Shown piece by piece: positions 1 through 8,151 of a stretch of 31,220 nt of DNA. Below the pieces are notes generated by a model. That model saw only the letters and a list, made by a program, of their open reading frames with translations. It did not search any database and was not told where the DNA came from. The translations under genes and the position numbers were made by a program. Each line of letters begins with the position of its first letter. Positions within the stretch are counted from its first letter, which is position 1. Source of the DNA: Bacteroidales bacterium UBA1189 (GTDB taxonomy: Bacteria > Bacteroidota > Bacteroidia > Bacteroidales > Bacteroidaceae); the NCBI GenBank assembly GCA_002309805.1, contig DBYJ01000049.1, forward strand, positions 1 to 31,220. Direction: 5' to 3'.

Positions 1-178
1 TACTCAATGCAAATACTGCGCTTCATAGCGCGGCTGAATCTCTGTTTACTCATAACTTTTTTAACTTTAAATTTAACATTTAAGGCCTGTTATGAGTCAA
101 CCTATTTCAGTACAAGACACCACTTCACCGCGTATTTTTTTCTTAAAAAATCGGTTTTTTAACACCCCCCCGAAAAAG
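1..178. other. Gene-free upstream region, no feature recognised
   Basis: This stretch is A/T-rich. One + frame stays open from base 1 to a stop at 160-162, but the translation is low-complexity and resembles no family I know. I see no terminator or RNA gene. It may contain the 3' end of a gene lying before the window, which cannot be judged from here. Confidence 0.4.
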
Positions 179-209
179 TTTGCAGAGTTAGTTTTTTTGA
201 CTACCTTTG
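179..209 (+). promoter_or_regulatory. Bacteroides-type promoter P1 upstream of the mannan locus
   Basis: TTTG at 179-182, a 19-base spacer and TACCTTTG at 202-209 match the Bacteroidetes primary sigma consensus (TTTG, N19-21, TAnnTTTG). Transcription should start near 216. That leaves about 250 nt before the first recognised gene, so P1 drives either a long leader or the small ORF at 225-374. A second promoter lies closer to that gene. Confidence 0.7.
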
Positions 210-224
210 CACCGTAAATTCATT

Positions 225-374
225 GTGTATACCGACCTGGTCCACCGCGCCATTGCGGGTCTCTCGATGGGCGAAAATACGGGCTATACAACTTCGCCCA
301 GCTCATCTTCAAATAAGAGTCACATGGCAAAGGATACGATGAAGGATAGCTACACAGGACTACCCTTCGTTTAA
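225..374 (+). CDS. Possible small ORF in the P1 leader, 49 aa from GTG or 35 aa from ATG
   Basis: An open frame directly after promoter P1 runs from GTG 225 to TAA 372-374, with an internal ATG at 267. The product would be Ser/Thr-rich and ends in YTGLPFV. It resembles no family I know, and it has no signal peptide or membrane segment. An overlapping antisense frame also exists. The only support is its position right behind a strong promoter, so it may simply be leader RNA. Confidence 0.2.
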   Translation: MYTDLVHRAIAGLSMGENTGYTTSPSSSSNKSHMAKDTMKDSYTGLPFV

Positions 375-391
375 AAAAACGATGGAAAGTG

Positions 392-422
392 CTTGCAATG
401 AATAAAAAAAGTCGTACATTTG
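392..422 (+). promoter_or_regulatory. Proximal promoter P2 of the mannan locus
   Basis: CTTG at 392-395 precedes TACATTTG at 415-422 with a 19-base spacer. This gives a leader of about 38 nt before the ATG at 467. The -7 element is a full match to TAnnTTTG and the -33 element is a three-of-four match. With P1 this forms a tandem pair, a plausible arrangement for basal and induced expression, but no regulator gene lies in the window. Confidence 0.6.
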
Positions 423-466
423 CACCCAAAACAGATAAACAATGTTAAACTAAACAACCAATAAGC

Positions 467-1801
467 ATGAAAAAAATCTTTACTTTTGCATTTGCATTAA
501 TGGCTGTGGCAGTCAGTTCCATTGCCGAAGAAAGCATCACGGGTGTTTCGTCGTGGAGTCCTTGGAATCCTAATGCAACCACCATCGAGGTGAAAGGCCA
601 GCAGACGTTTATGAACTTCACTGAAGCTTGGTCGGGTGCCGGTTACTGGATGGGCATCGACGAGGACGAGGACGAAGTGACCGACTTCTGGGCCGACTGG
701 TCGGACTACGACTACCTTGTCTATATGGTTGCCGACGTGAGAGGGTCGTTCAACCTGAGCGTCGAGTATCACGACGACGGCGACCCGAACAACAACCACG
801 CCACCGTTGGTAACATCGGCACGAACGGCTACGGCTTTGTAGCACTCGACCCCGACTGGAACGACTACGTGGCTCAGACGTGGATTCAGCCCACAGCTCC
901 CGGCAGCATCACCATCACCGATATGGTGCTGATGACGAAGGACGAGTTCGAGGCCTTCAAGGAGAGCATGAAACCCACGGGTGACATCGTGAACCTATGG
1001 AAAGGCGACATCGACTTCAACAACAGTTGGCCTGCCATCCACCTGCCTGCCGATGCTTTCGACATTGCCGAGGAAGGCGACAGGCTGATTGTCAACATCT
1101 CGGCGATTACCGAGGTTGAAGGCTGGGAGTGGGGCACGCAGATTTTCTGCAACAACGGAGCTTGGCGCGCCCTGCCCGGCATGAAAGTGGAAGGTATCAC
1201 CGAAACGGGCGAGCAGACGTTTATCTTGACGTGGGAACAGCTCGACTCCATTGCCGCAACGGGCGGCATGAACATCCAGGGTATGGCCTGCAAGGTGTCG
1301 AGCGTGGACCTCGTTAAGGCCGGCGCCGTGGTTGAGGGCACCGTCCTCTGGGAAGGCACGATGGTGTTCGACAACTCATGGCCCGGCATCCAGGGCATGG
1401 GTCCAGAGCTGTTTGCCGACACGAAAGCGGGCGACAAGATTGTCGTCACCGTGGCCTCCATCGACAACATCGACGGCTGGGCATGGGGCGCACAACTCAT
1501 ATGGAAGGATGGCAACTGGGCTGACCTGGCTGGTACCTCGACAGCAAGTGTCTCCGAGGCAGGCGACGTAACGCTGAACCTCACCCAGGAGTCGGTAGAC
1601 GTACTGAAAGCGAACGGATTCATCCTTCAGGGTATGTCCTGCACGGTGTCGAAGATTATGCTTGTCCCCAGCACCACGCACGTGAATGCCACGCTGGCAA
1701 CCCCTGCTGACGATGTCATCTACAACATCTGCGGTCAGCGCGTGGACGCTTCCTACAAGGGTTTGGTCATCCGCAACGGCAAAAAATACCTGAACCGCTA
1801 A
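467..1801 (+). CDS. Secreted Trp-rich protein with two tandem ~108-residue repeats and a C-terminal sorting-like tail
   Basis: The 444-residue protein starts with a clear signal peptide (about residues 1-20, cut near SIA/EES). An N-terminal Trp- and acid-rich region (about 21-165) follows, then two homologous units at about 177-286 and 294-401. Both units begin LW(K/E)G, share NSWP(A/G)I, then (E/D)GW(E/A)WG(T/A)Q, then QGM(A/S)C near the end. The tail (418-444) has the form IYN-x-x-GQRV...KGL-x-I-x-NGKK, a pattern frequent at C-termini of secreted Prevotella proteins and reminiscent of type IX secretion signals. Position directly ahead of the SusC/SusD genes and paired aromatic residues suggest a beta-sandwich carbohydrate-binding role. 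I do not recognise a named family, and that function is inferred. The stop codon overlaps the next start (TAATG), which implies translational coupling. Confidence 0.85.
   Translation: MKKIFTFAFALMAVAVSSIAEESITGVSSWSPWNPNATTIEVKGQQTFMNFTEAWSGAGYWMGIDEDEDEVTDFWADWSDYDYLVYMVADVRGSFNLSVEYHDDGDPNNNHATVGNIGTNGYGFVALDPDWNDYVAQTWIQPTAPGSITITDMVLMTKDEFEAFKESMKPTGDIVNLWKGDIDFNNSWPAIHLPADAFDIAEEGDRLIVNISAITEVEGWEWGTQIFCNNGAWRALPGMKVEGITETGEQTFILTWEQLDSIAATGGMNIQGMACKVSSVDLVKAGAVVEGTVLWEGTMVFDNSWPGIQGMGPELFADTKAGDKIVVTVASIDNIDGWAWGAQLIWKDGNWADLAGTSTASVSEAGDVTLNLTQESVDVLKANGFILQGMSCTVSKIMLVPSTTHVNATLATPADDVIYNICGQRVDASYKGLVIRNGKKYLNR
995..1669 (+). repeat. Two tandem homologous domain units inside the secreted protein
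   Basis: Unit 1 covers about 995-1324 and unit 2 about 1346-1669. The alignment is visible by eye in protein sequence: LWKGDIDFNNSWPAI against LWEGTMVFDNSWPGI, GWEWGTQIF against GWAWGAQLI, and NIQGMACKVS against ILQGMSCTVS. The copies have diverged enough that this is an old domain duplication, not a recombination hot spot. Confidence 0.8.
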
Positions 1802-4800
1802 TGAAACGTATTGCAGCCATAATTACCAGCATGATTCTCGTCATGCTGGTAATTTTTCCTATTTCAGCGCAAACGACCCTGACGGGCATTGTCCTCGACG
1901 GCTCGAACGGCGATGAGCCCCTGCTGGGCGTCGCCATTCAGGCCAAGGGGGCTGACGTGGGCGCTATCACCGACATGGACGGACGGTTCAGCCTCGCGCT
2001 CCCCATGGGCGTGCGGGAGGTGGTGGTCTCGTACATGGGCTATGTTACCCAGACGGTTGACGTTCAGGGCAAGTCGTCCATACAGGTTATCCTGCGCGAG
2101 GACAACATGCAGCTCGACGAGTTGGTTGTCGTTGGCTACGGTACGATGAAGAAGCGCGATCTGACGGGTTCACTCTCGCAACTCAAGGGCGACGATATGC
2201 GCAAGGGCGGCGCCATCGACATCGCCCACGCCATACAAGGCAAGATTGCCGGCGTGCAGGTACAGCAGAGCGATGGTGCCCCAGGCGGAGGGATGAGCAT
2301 CCTGGTGCGCGGCGCCAACTCCTTCTCTACCAGTTCGCAGCCACTTTATATTGTCGATGGCGTACCCTTCGAGACAGGCGGCGTGGCCGGCAACGGCGTC
2401 ACCACCTCCGAACAGAGCGCCAATCCCCTCGCCTCCATCAACCCGCATGATATCGAGAGCATCGAGGTGCTGAAGGACGCCTCCGCCACCGCCATCTATG
2501 GCTCGCGCGGCGCCAACGGCGTCGTCCTCATCACCACGCGGCGCGGGGCAAAGGGCAAGACGAAGGTAGAGCTAAGTGCCAACTACGGCATCCAGTCCAT
2601 CACAAAGAAACTCGACGTCCTTGACCCCTACACCTACGCCACGTACCTGAACGAGCAAGCCACGAACGACCGGCTCTACATGGGCAGCACGCGCAACAAC
2701 GTCCCTTACCCCGGCACATGGGGCTACCAATACTACAGCGACGGCCACGCCATCTACAACACCGGCAAATACACGGGCCGCCCTGAGGACTACATCAACC
2801 CCGGCTGGCACTACGACGAATACGGCAACGCCACCCTCCTGGCAACCGCCGACTGGCAGGACGAGATTTTCCAGACGGCAGCCTCGCACGACTACAACCT
2901 CAGCGTCAGCGGCGGCGACAGCGACGGATGGTTCCTCTTCTCGGGCAACTATGCCCGCCAGACGGGTATCATCCAGAACTCGGGCTACGAACGCTACGGC
3001 ATCCGCGCCAACATCGGCCGCCACGTGACAAAGTGGCTTGAGGTCGGCACCAGCACCAGCTTCACCCGCTCGACCACCGACTTTGCCAACACGCTCAGCT
3101 ACAACACAGGCGTCGTCCGCTCGGCGCTGCTGTTCCCTGTCACCTACGGCCCCGACATGGATACCACGCAAGCCGATGACCTGAACTGGCTGGCAGCCAA
3201 CCCCGCCGCCTACGTCCGCACGACGAAGGACCAGCTGGAGGCTATGAACTGGTTCAGCAGTTCGTATGCCGAAATCACCTTCCTCCCCTTCCTGAAGTTC
3301 CGCCAGAACTTCGGCCTCTCGTACAACGACAGCCATCGTGGCAGCTACTACGGACGGCACACCCAGGAGGGCAAATCGCCCATCAACGGCAAGGCAAGCC
3401 ATGCCAGCAACCGTTGGGAGAGCGTCACGGCCGAGAGCATCCTGACATTTGACAAGGATTTCCGTTCCGCCCACCATCTGAACGCCATGGGCGCTTTCAC
3501 CGCCGAACAGGGCATCTGGAGTAACGAGGCACAGACCTTCTGGAACTTCCCCGACGACCTGACGGAGGACAACAACGTGGGCCGTGCCCTCAGCACCGGC
3601 ACCCCGTCGAGCGACACAGGCATGCAGCGGCTGGCCTCCTTCCTCGGCCGTGTCAACTACACGTTCCGCGAGCGCTACCTCCTCACCGCCAGCGTCCGTA
3701 CCGATGGCAGTTCGAAGTTCACCACCCGCAACAAATGGGCCACCTTCCTCTCGGGTGCCTTCGCCTGGCGCATGAGCGAGGAGGAGTTCATCAAGCGCCT
3801 CGGCGTGTTCAGCAACCTCAAGCTCCGCATCAGCTACGGCGAGACGGGCAACCAAGGCATCGGTGCCTTCCGCACCGTTCCCTTTGTGGATGCTGCCAAC
3901 TACTCCTACACGAACGGCATCTCCAGCGGCAACGCCATGATGCCCTGGCGCGGCCCTGTCGATGAGAATCTCCGCTGGGAAACCACAGCGCAGGAGAATG
4001 CCGGCATCGACATAGGCTTCATGGACAACCGCCTGAACTTCACCATCGATGTCTATCATAAACTCACGCGCGACCTTCTGCAGAACGTGCAGATCCCCAA
4101 TTCGACGGGATTCAGCAACATGCTCACCAACAGCGGCAATGTCAGCAACGACGGCCTGGAGGTCACAGCCGACGTCCTCGCCATCGACAACGCCCATTGG
4201 CGCTGGAACATGAACGCCAACATTGCCTTCAACCACAACAGCATTAGCGGACTCGAGGGCGACCAGTATGCCACCACCCTCTGGTACGGCGCCGACAACG
4301 TCTTCATCCAGCGTAACGGCTGTCCCATCGGGGCCATCTTCGGATACATCGAGGACGGCTTCTACGACAACGAGGCCGAGGTACGTGCCGACCCGCAGTA
4401 TCGCTTTGCCAGCGAATCCGTCGTGAAGAGCATGGTGGGCGAAATCAAGTACCGCGACGTCAATCACGACAACCAGATTACCGACGAGGACCGCGTCATC
4501 ATCGGCGACACTAATCCCTGGTTCGTCTATGGCTTCTCGTCCGACATATCCTACCGCGACTTCACGCTGAGCTTCCTCTTGCAGGGCACACTGGGCAACG
4601 ACATCTTCAACGGTAACCTGCAGGACGTCACGCTGGGCAACATAGGCAACATCCCCACGTCGGCCTACAACACCCGCTGGACCGCCGACAACTACCAGAA
4701 CGCCCGTTGGCCCAAGGCCACGGGGGGCTACACACGCTCCTACAAGATTTCCGACCGCTACGTCGAGGATGCCTCGTACCTGCGACTGAAGAACGTGAGC

Positions 4801-5007
4801 CTTTCCTACAATTGGCGCAAGCCCTTCGTGGGGGTGGAGAACCTGCAGTTCTCGCTCACGGGCACCAATTTGTTCACGCTGACGCGCTACAGCTGGTTTG
4901 ACCCCGACGTCAATGCCTTCGGCAGCGACTCGTCGCGACGCGGCGTCGATATCTACTCCTATCCGCTCTGCCGGACGATTTCCTTCGGGATTGTCAGTAC
5001 GTTCTAA
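1801..5007 (+). CDS. SusC-like TonB-dependent outer-membrane transporter
   Basis: The 1068-residue protein has a signal peptide (about 1-23), a carboxypeptidase-regulatory-like beta-sandwich (about 26-105) and the SusC linker motif LDELVVVGYGTMKKRDLTGS. The plug domain carries YIVDGVP (near 183-189) and DASATAIYGSRGANGV (from 226). A large 22-strand-type barrel ends in a C-terminal Phe, as expected for BAM-inserted proteins. Length and motifs are normal for the RagA/SusC family. It imports glycan oligosaccharides across the outer membrane together with the SusD partner encoded 15 bases downstream. With a GH26 mannanase in the same operon, manno-oligosaccharides are the likely cargo (inference). 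Its start overlaps the upstream stop by one base. A perfect hairpin lies within codons 7-18. Confidence 0.97.
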   Translation: MKRIAAIITSMILVMLVIFPISAQTTLTGIVLDGSNGDEPLLGVAIQAKGADVGAITDMDGRFSLALPMGVREVVVSYMGYVTQTVDVQGKSSIQVILREDNMQLDELVVVGYGTMKKRDLTGSLSQLKGDDMRKGGAIDIAHAIQGKIAGVQVQQSDGAPGGGMSILVRGANSFSTSSQPLYIVDGVPFETGGVAGNGVTTSEQSANPLASINPHDIESIEVLKDASATAIYGSRGANGVVLITTRRGAKGKTKVELSANYGIQSITKKLDVLDPYTYATYLNEQATNDRLYMGSTRNNVPYPGTWGYQYYSDGHAIYNTGKYTGRPEDYINPGWHYDEYGNATLLATADWQDEIFQTAASHDYNLSVSGGDSDGWFLFSGNYARQTGIIQNSGYERYGIRANIGRHVTKWLEVGTSTSFTRSTTDFANTLSYNTGVVRSALLFPVTYGPDMDTTQADDLNWLAANPAAYVRTTKDQLEAMNWFSSSYAEITFLPFLKFRQNFGLSYNDSHRGSYYGRHTQEGKSPINGKASHASNRWESVTAESILTFDKDFRSAHHLNAMGAFTAEQGIWSNEAQTFWNFPDDLTEDNNVGRALSTGTPSSDTGMQRLASFLGRVNYTFRERYLLTASVRTDGSSKFTTRNKWATFLSGAFAWRMSEEEFIKRLGVFSNLKLRISYGETGNQGIGAFRTVPFVDAANYSYTNGISSGNAMMPWRGPVDENLRWETTAQENAGIDIGFMDNRLNFTIDVYHKLTRDLLQNVQIPNSTGFSNMLTNSGNVSNDGLEVTADVLAIDNAHWRWNMNANIAFNHNSISGLEGDQYATTLWYGADNVFIQRNGCPIGAIFGYIEDGFYDNEAEVRADPQYRFASESVVKSMVGEIKYRDVNHDNQITDEDRVIIGDTNPWFVYGFSSDISYRDFTLSFLLQGTLGNDIFNGNLQDVTLGNIGNIPTSAYNTRWTADNYQNARWPKATGGYTRSYKISDRYVEDASYLRLKNVSLSYNWRKPFVGVENLQFSLTGTNLFTLTRYSWFDPDVNAFGSDSSRRGVDIYSYPLCRTISFGIVSTF
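1821..1854 (+). promoter_or_regulatory. Perfect 14-bp hairpin with T-run inside the first codons of the susC-like gene
   Basis: AATTACCAGCATGA (1821-1834), loop TTCTCG (1835-1840) and TCATGCTGGTAATT (1841-1854) form a perfect stem, followed by further T residues so that the stem end and tail read AATTTTTCC. It has the shape of an intrinsic terminator or attenuator placed in the signal-peptide codons of SusC, 20 bases after its start. It may tune how much transcript passes from the secreted-protein gene into susC/susD. Chance is possible, but 14 of 14 paired bases inside a coding sequence is unusual. Confidence 0.55.
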
Positions 5008-5022
5008 AAAATGCCTGCACGT

Positions 5023-6765
5023 ATGAAAAGAATCATCTATATCATCATAGGAATGCTCATCCTCAGCTCCTGCAACGGTTGGCTGGAGGAAAAGCCGACA
5101 AGCAACATCGGTCCCGAACAGGTGGGCGACTCACGTGAAGCCGTTGACCTCTGGGTGACAGGCGTCTATAGCAACTGGCTCTACGACATGTTCTGCTGGA
5201 CGAATTTCCCCCGCTGCCTGGAACTTGACAACGACTACATCTCCGGCCCCGACTGGCTCTTTGGCACGCTCGGTGCAGGCAACTTTGCCGGCAACGACGA
5301 CATCGCCAAGCTCTGGAACGGCCCCTACAACCTCATCAACGACGCCAACATGGCCATCCGTTACATCGAGGCCATGACTGAGGTCGATGAGGACTACAAG
5401 AACAACGCCATCGGCGAACTGCTGTTCCAGAAGGCATTCTGCTATTATATTATGGTACGCGCGTTCGGTCCCCTTCCCTACTACGACACCGATGTCAGCG
5501 CCGGAGCCGACTTCTACAAGCCCCGCGCATCCGTGGCCGACATCTACGGTCACATCACAGAGATGCTGGAGCAGGCCGCTACGCTCATGTACTCGCGCGA
5601 CAATCCTAACTACCAGCCCGGACACGTCTCGTCCGGCTCCGCCGCAGGTCTGCTGGCTAAGGTGTATGCCACCATGGGCTCAGCGTCATTACCCCAAGGA
5701 ACGGAAATCATCGTCCGCACAGGTGCCCCCTACGACGAAGCCACCAACGTGAACGGCGAGAAGGTGAAGGTATGCCGCGTGCCCGAGGCCGTGACGATGC
5801 AGAAGGACACGGTGGCAGGCTACACGGGCATGGACCCGCAGGTCTGCTACGAGCGTGCCGCCCACTGGGCAAAGCGTGTCATCGACGGCGACTTCGGCCT
5901 CTACACGCTCGCCCCCTACGACGAGCTCTGGGTTGCTTCGGGACGCGATGCCTCGGAGTTCATGTGGGCCATCCGTTCGGTGAATGGCGAGGAGAAGTAC
6001 TGCACCCATGTCCACACCTACTTCTCAGGCTATAAGGTCAGCGCCTCCTCCGAGTTCATCTACAGCGGAGGCTGGATAGGCAACACCAACAACTGGTACC
6101 AGCTGTTCGACGATGACGACTACCGCATCACTAAAGGTGTGCGTCACACGTGGCGCTACTACTATCAGGAAAGCTACAACGGCACTTTCATCTATCCGCA
6201 GAGCTGGCAGCCCCGCTTCTCCGGCTTCGATGCCCTGGGCAACTGGGTGCAGGAGCCGGAGTACCCCACCGAGTCGGCCGACGGCAGGGCCATCGTCTGG
6301 CAGTACAACACCTCCTATGAGTGCCTCGCCTTCACCACAAAGTACGACGACGTAGAGGACCAGGCCACTGACTATGCCGACAGCAACTACCCCTTCCTGC
6401 GCTATGCCGACGTGCTGCTCGTCCGTGCCGAGGCCGAGAACGAGCTGGGGCACACCGCCGAGGCAATGAAATGGCTCAATGCCGTGCGCAGCCGTTCGAA
6501 CGCCACGCTGCTCGACAGCACGCCGTCGCAGACACGGCTGCGCAGTCTCATACTCGAGGAGCGCGCCAAGGAGTTTGCCTGCGAGGGTGACCGCCGCTGG
6601 GACCTCGTCCGCTGGGGCATATACCTGCAGGCCATGAACGCCATCGGCGGACGCGATGACAGCGACGTCAGCAAGGAGCGCACACGGCGCAACCTGCTCT
6701 ACCCGCTGCCCGTCACCGAAATCAATGCCAACCCCTACATCACTGAAAACAATTTCGGATGGTAG
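5023..6765 (+). CDS. SusD/RagB-like nutrient-binding lipoprotein
   Basis: This is the surface lipoprotein that caps the SusC transporter and binds glycan. I chose ATG 5023 (MKRIIYI...) over the in-frame ATG 5011, because it gives a compact signal peptide with lipobox LSSC and the lipidated Cys at residue 17. Helical SusD/TPR features are present: FQKAFCYYIMVRAFGPLPYY in the N-terminal half and WLNAVRSRSN plus DRRWDLVRWG (from about 523) near the C-terminus. The length, about 580 residues, is typical. The gene starts 15 bases after the SusC stop and is surely cotranscribed with it. Ligand specificity cannot be read directly, and mannan is inferred from the neighbouring GH26 gene. Confidence 0.96.
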   Translation: MKRIIYIIIGMLILSSCNGWLEEKPTSNIGPEQVGDSREAVDLWVTGVYSNWLYDMFCWTNFPRCLELDNDYISGPDWLFGTLGAGNFAGNDDIAKLWNGPYNLINDANMAIRYIEAMTEVDEDYKNNAIGELLFQKAFCYYIMVRAFGPLPYYDTDVSAGADFYKPRASVADIYGHITEMLEQAATLMYSRDNPNYQPGHVSSGSAAGLLAKVYATMGSASLPQGTEIIVRTGAPYDEATNVNGEKVKVCRVPEAVTMQKDTVAGYTGMDPQVCYERAAHWAKRVIDGDFGLYTLAPYDELWVASGRDASEFMWAIRSVNGEEKYCTHVHTYFSGYKVSASSEFIYSGGWIGNTNNWYQLFDDDDYRITKGVRHTWRYYYQESYNGTFIYPQSWQPRFSGFDALGNWVQEPEYPTESADGRAIVWQYNTSYECLAFTTKYDDVEDQATDYADSNYPFLRYADVLLVRAEAENELGHTAEAMKWLNAVRSRSNATLLDSTPSQTRLRSLILEERAKEFACEGDRRWDLVRWGIYLQAMNAIGGRDDSDVSKERTRRNLLYPLPVTEINANPYITENNFGW

Positions 6766-6773
6766 CGTTTTAG

Positions 6774-6801
6774 TTCAGAGTTCATAGTTCAGAGTTAGAA
6801 T
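6774..6801 (+). repeat. Heptamer array A at the SusD / glycan-binding protein junction
   Basis: Units TTCAGAG, TTCATAG, TTCAGAG and TTAGAAT follow each other with an exact 7-base period. The 12-mer TAGTTCAGAGTT therefore occurs twice, at 6771-6782 and 6785-6796. The array fills the gap between the SusD stop and the next start. Confidence 0.75.
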
Positions 6802-6818
6802 TTGAAAAGAATTCCAAA

Positions 6819-8099
6819 ATGAAGTCATCAGATAAAAGATCTTCACGATCCATTTTTCAATTATCAATTATCAATTGTCAAATATCAATTCTACTGTTCC
6901 TCGCTTCGTGCTCTGACGTGAAGGAACTCGATGCGGGCTTTATGGAACGGTATGCCAATGCCGGTCCTCCCGCCATCAGCGCCATCTACGACGTCCAAGA
7001 CACGGCCTTTGCCGCACCCCTTTCGGGCGGCGTGCTCAACCAGTACATCCGCATCAAGGGGCAGAACCTCGCCCACCCCGTCCGCATCGTCATCGACGGT
7101 CTGGAGACCGACATCGACGCTCGCGTCTATGCCGAGTCGGGCGATGCCTACATCCGCATTCCGCGCTACGTGCCTGAGCAGAAGACGGGCGAACTCTACT
7201 ACGAGACCGAGTTGGGCGTCGCCAAAGTGGCCTACAACGTCTCCATTCCCGAGGTACAGCTCGACGGGCTGGTCAACGAGTTCTGCTTTGCCGGTACACG
7301 GGCACAGCTCGCCGGCGACTACTTCGACCTCTATTCGTTTGGCGACACCACCGACGCCTCGCCCGTCAGCATCGTTGTCCATCAGGATGCCGAGGGGTAC
7401 AGGAAGGTCATCCATTGCGACAGCTGCACCGAGACGTTCACCAGCATCATCATCCCCGCCGACTGCCCCGACGATGCCCTCATCACCTTCACCTGGCCCC
7501 GTATGGGTGGCGGCGAGACCACACGCACCATCCCCTTCCGTCCCGTCAGCCGGATGTTGTTCGGCAACTTCGACGGCGACATGGGCTGGTGGAACGACAT
7601 GGGCAAGGAGTGGCTGGCAGCCTGCACCGCCCCCGGCGCACCCGCCTCGCAGGGCTACAACTTCCTGCGTCTGGCTGGCACCTTCGCCCCTTGGGACTGG
7701 GACATCTCGGGCTTCGGCTGCAACTGGCCCTTCGACATCGCCCTCGACGACGTTGACGACTACTGGTTTAAGTTCGAGGTCAACACCGCCCCGACCACAC
7801 CGTTCCTGAACTACGGCGATGCCGGCAAGTACGGCGTGAAGAACGGCGGCTACCGCCTCACTCTTGCCGGTGCCCCCGTGCGCGGACAGTTCGACCCCGT
7901 GTCCGACGGCATCACCAACACCAACGGCAAGTGGGTCACCATCCGCATGCCGCTCAGCGAGTTGGTGGAAGGCCTTGAGGCCATGCCCAAGGTGGGCGAC
8001 TGGGTGTCGCTCGAGTTTGGCACACAGCCCAACACCGCCGACGACTGGGTCATCGACCACAGCTTCGCGCAGTTCCGCATAGAACCGAAAGAATACTAA
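6819..8099 (+). CDS. Surface glycan-binding lipoprotein (SGBP-B type)
   Basis: The 426-residue lipoprotein has lipobox LASC and lipidated Cys31, followed by SDVKE, an acidic stretch compatible with surface export. Beta-rich IPT/TIG-like segments follow (about 50-240; for example YIRIKGQNL and AQLAGDYFDL). The C-terminal Trp-rich domain (about 245-425) has WWNDMGKEW, a GYNFLRLAG segment and WPFDIALDDVDDYWFKFEV. This layout matches the surface glycan-binding proteins that follow SusC/SusD genes, such as the xyloglucan SGBP-B type with its C-terminal binding domain. It would hold mannan at the cell surface. The hydrophobic core of its signal peptide is encoded by a 7-bp tandem array (6857-6891), which is odd and could make expression unstable. 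Confidence 0.88.
   Translation: MKSSDKRSSRSIFQLSIINCQISILLFLASCSDVKELDAGFMERYANAGPPAISAIYDVQDTAFAAPLSGGVLNQYIRIKGQNLAHPVRIVIDGLETDIDARVYAESGDAYIRIPRYVPEQKTGELYYETELGVAKVAYNVSIPEVQLDGLVNEFCFAGTRAQLAGDYFDLYSFGDTTDASPVSIVVHQDAEGYRKVIHCDSCTETFTSIIIPADCPDDALITFTWPRMGGGETTRTIPFRPVSRMLFGNFDGDMGWWNDMGKEWLAACTAPGAPASQGYNFLRLAGTFAPWDWDISGFGCNWPFDIALDDVDDYWFKFEVNTAPTTPFLNYGDAGKYGVKNGGYRLTLAGAPVRGQFDPVSDGITNTNGKWVTIRMPLSELVEGLEAMPKVGDWVSLEFGTQPNTADDWVIDHSFAQFRIEPKEY
6857..6891 (+). repeat. Heptamer array B inside the signal-peptide codons of the glycan-binding lipoprotein
   Basis: Five consecutive 7-base units TCAATTA, TCAATTA, TCAATTG, TCAAATA and TCAATTC cover roughly codons 13-24, between the start codon and the lipobox Cys31. 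Because 7 is not a multiple of 3, gain or loss of one unit would shift the frame ahead of the mature protein. Confidence 0.8.
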
Positions 8100-8103
8100 T
8101 TTC

Positions 8104-8145
8104 AATTGATAATTGACAATTGACAATTCATAGTTAAGAGTAAAG
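8104..8145 (+). repeat. Heptamer array C between the glycan-binding protein and mannanase genes
   Basis: Units AATTGAT, AATTGAC, AATTGAC, AATTCAT, AGTTAAG and AGTAAAG follow with a 7-base period from just after the upstream stop to 6 bases before the ATG at 8152. The first part resembles array B in inverted orientation, so the lipoprotein gene is bracketed by opposed copies. Confidence 0.75.
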
Positions 8146-8151
8146 AAAAAA

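Noticed and set aside
220..429. 69-codon minus-strand frame in the upstream region
   Set aside because: It is antisense to both promoters' transcribed region, with no start signal or homology. The + strand promoters explain the region better.
2572..4467. 631-codon minus-strand frame opposite the susC-like gene
   Set aside because: It is an antisense shadow of a GC-rich gene. The product is low-complexity Ala/Val/Gly sequence without domains.
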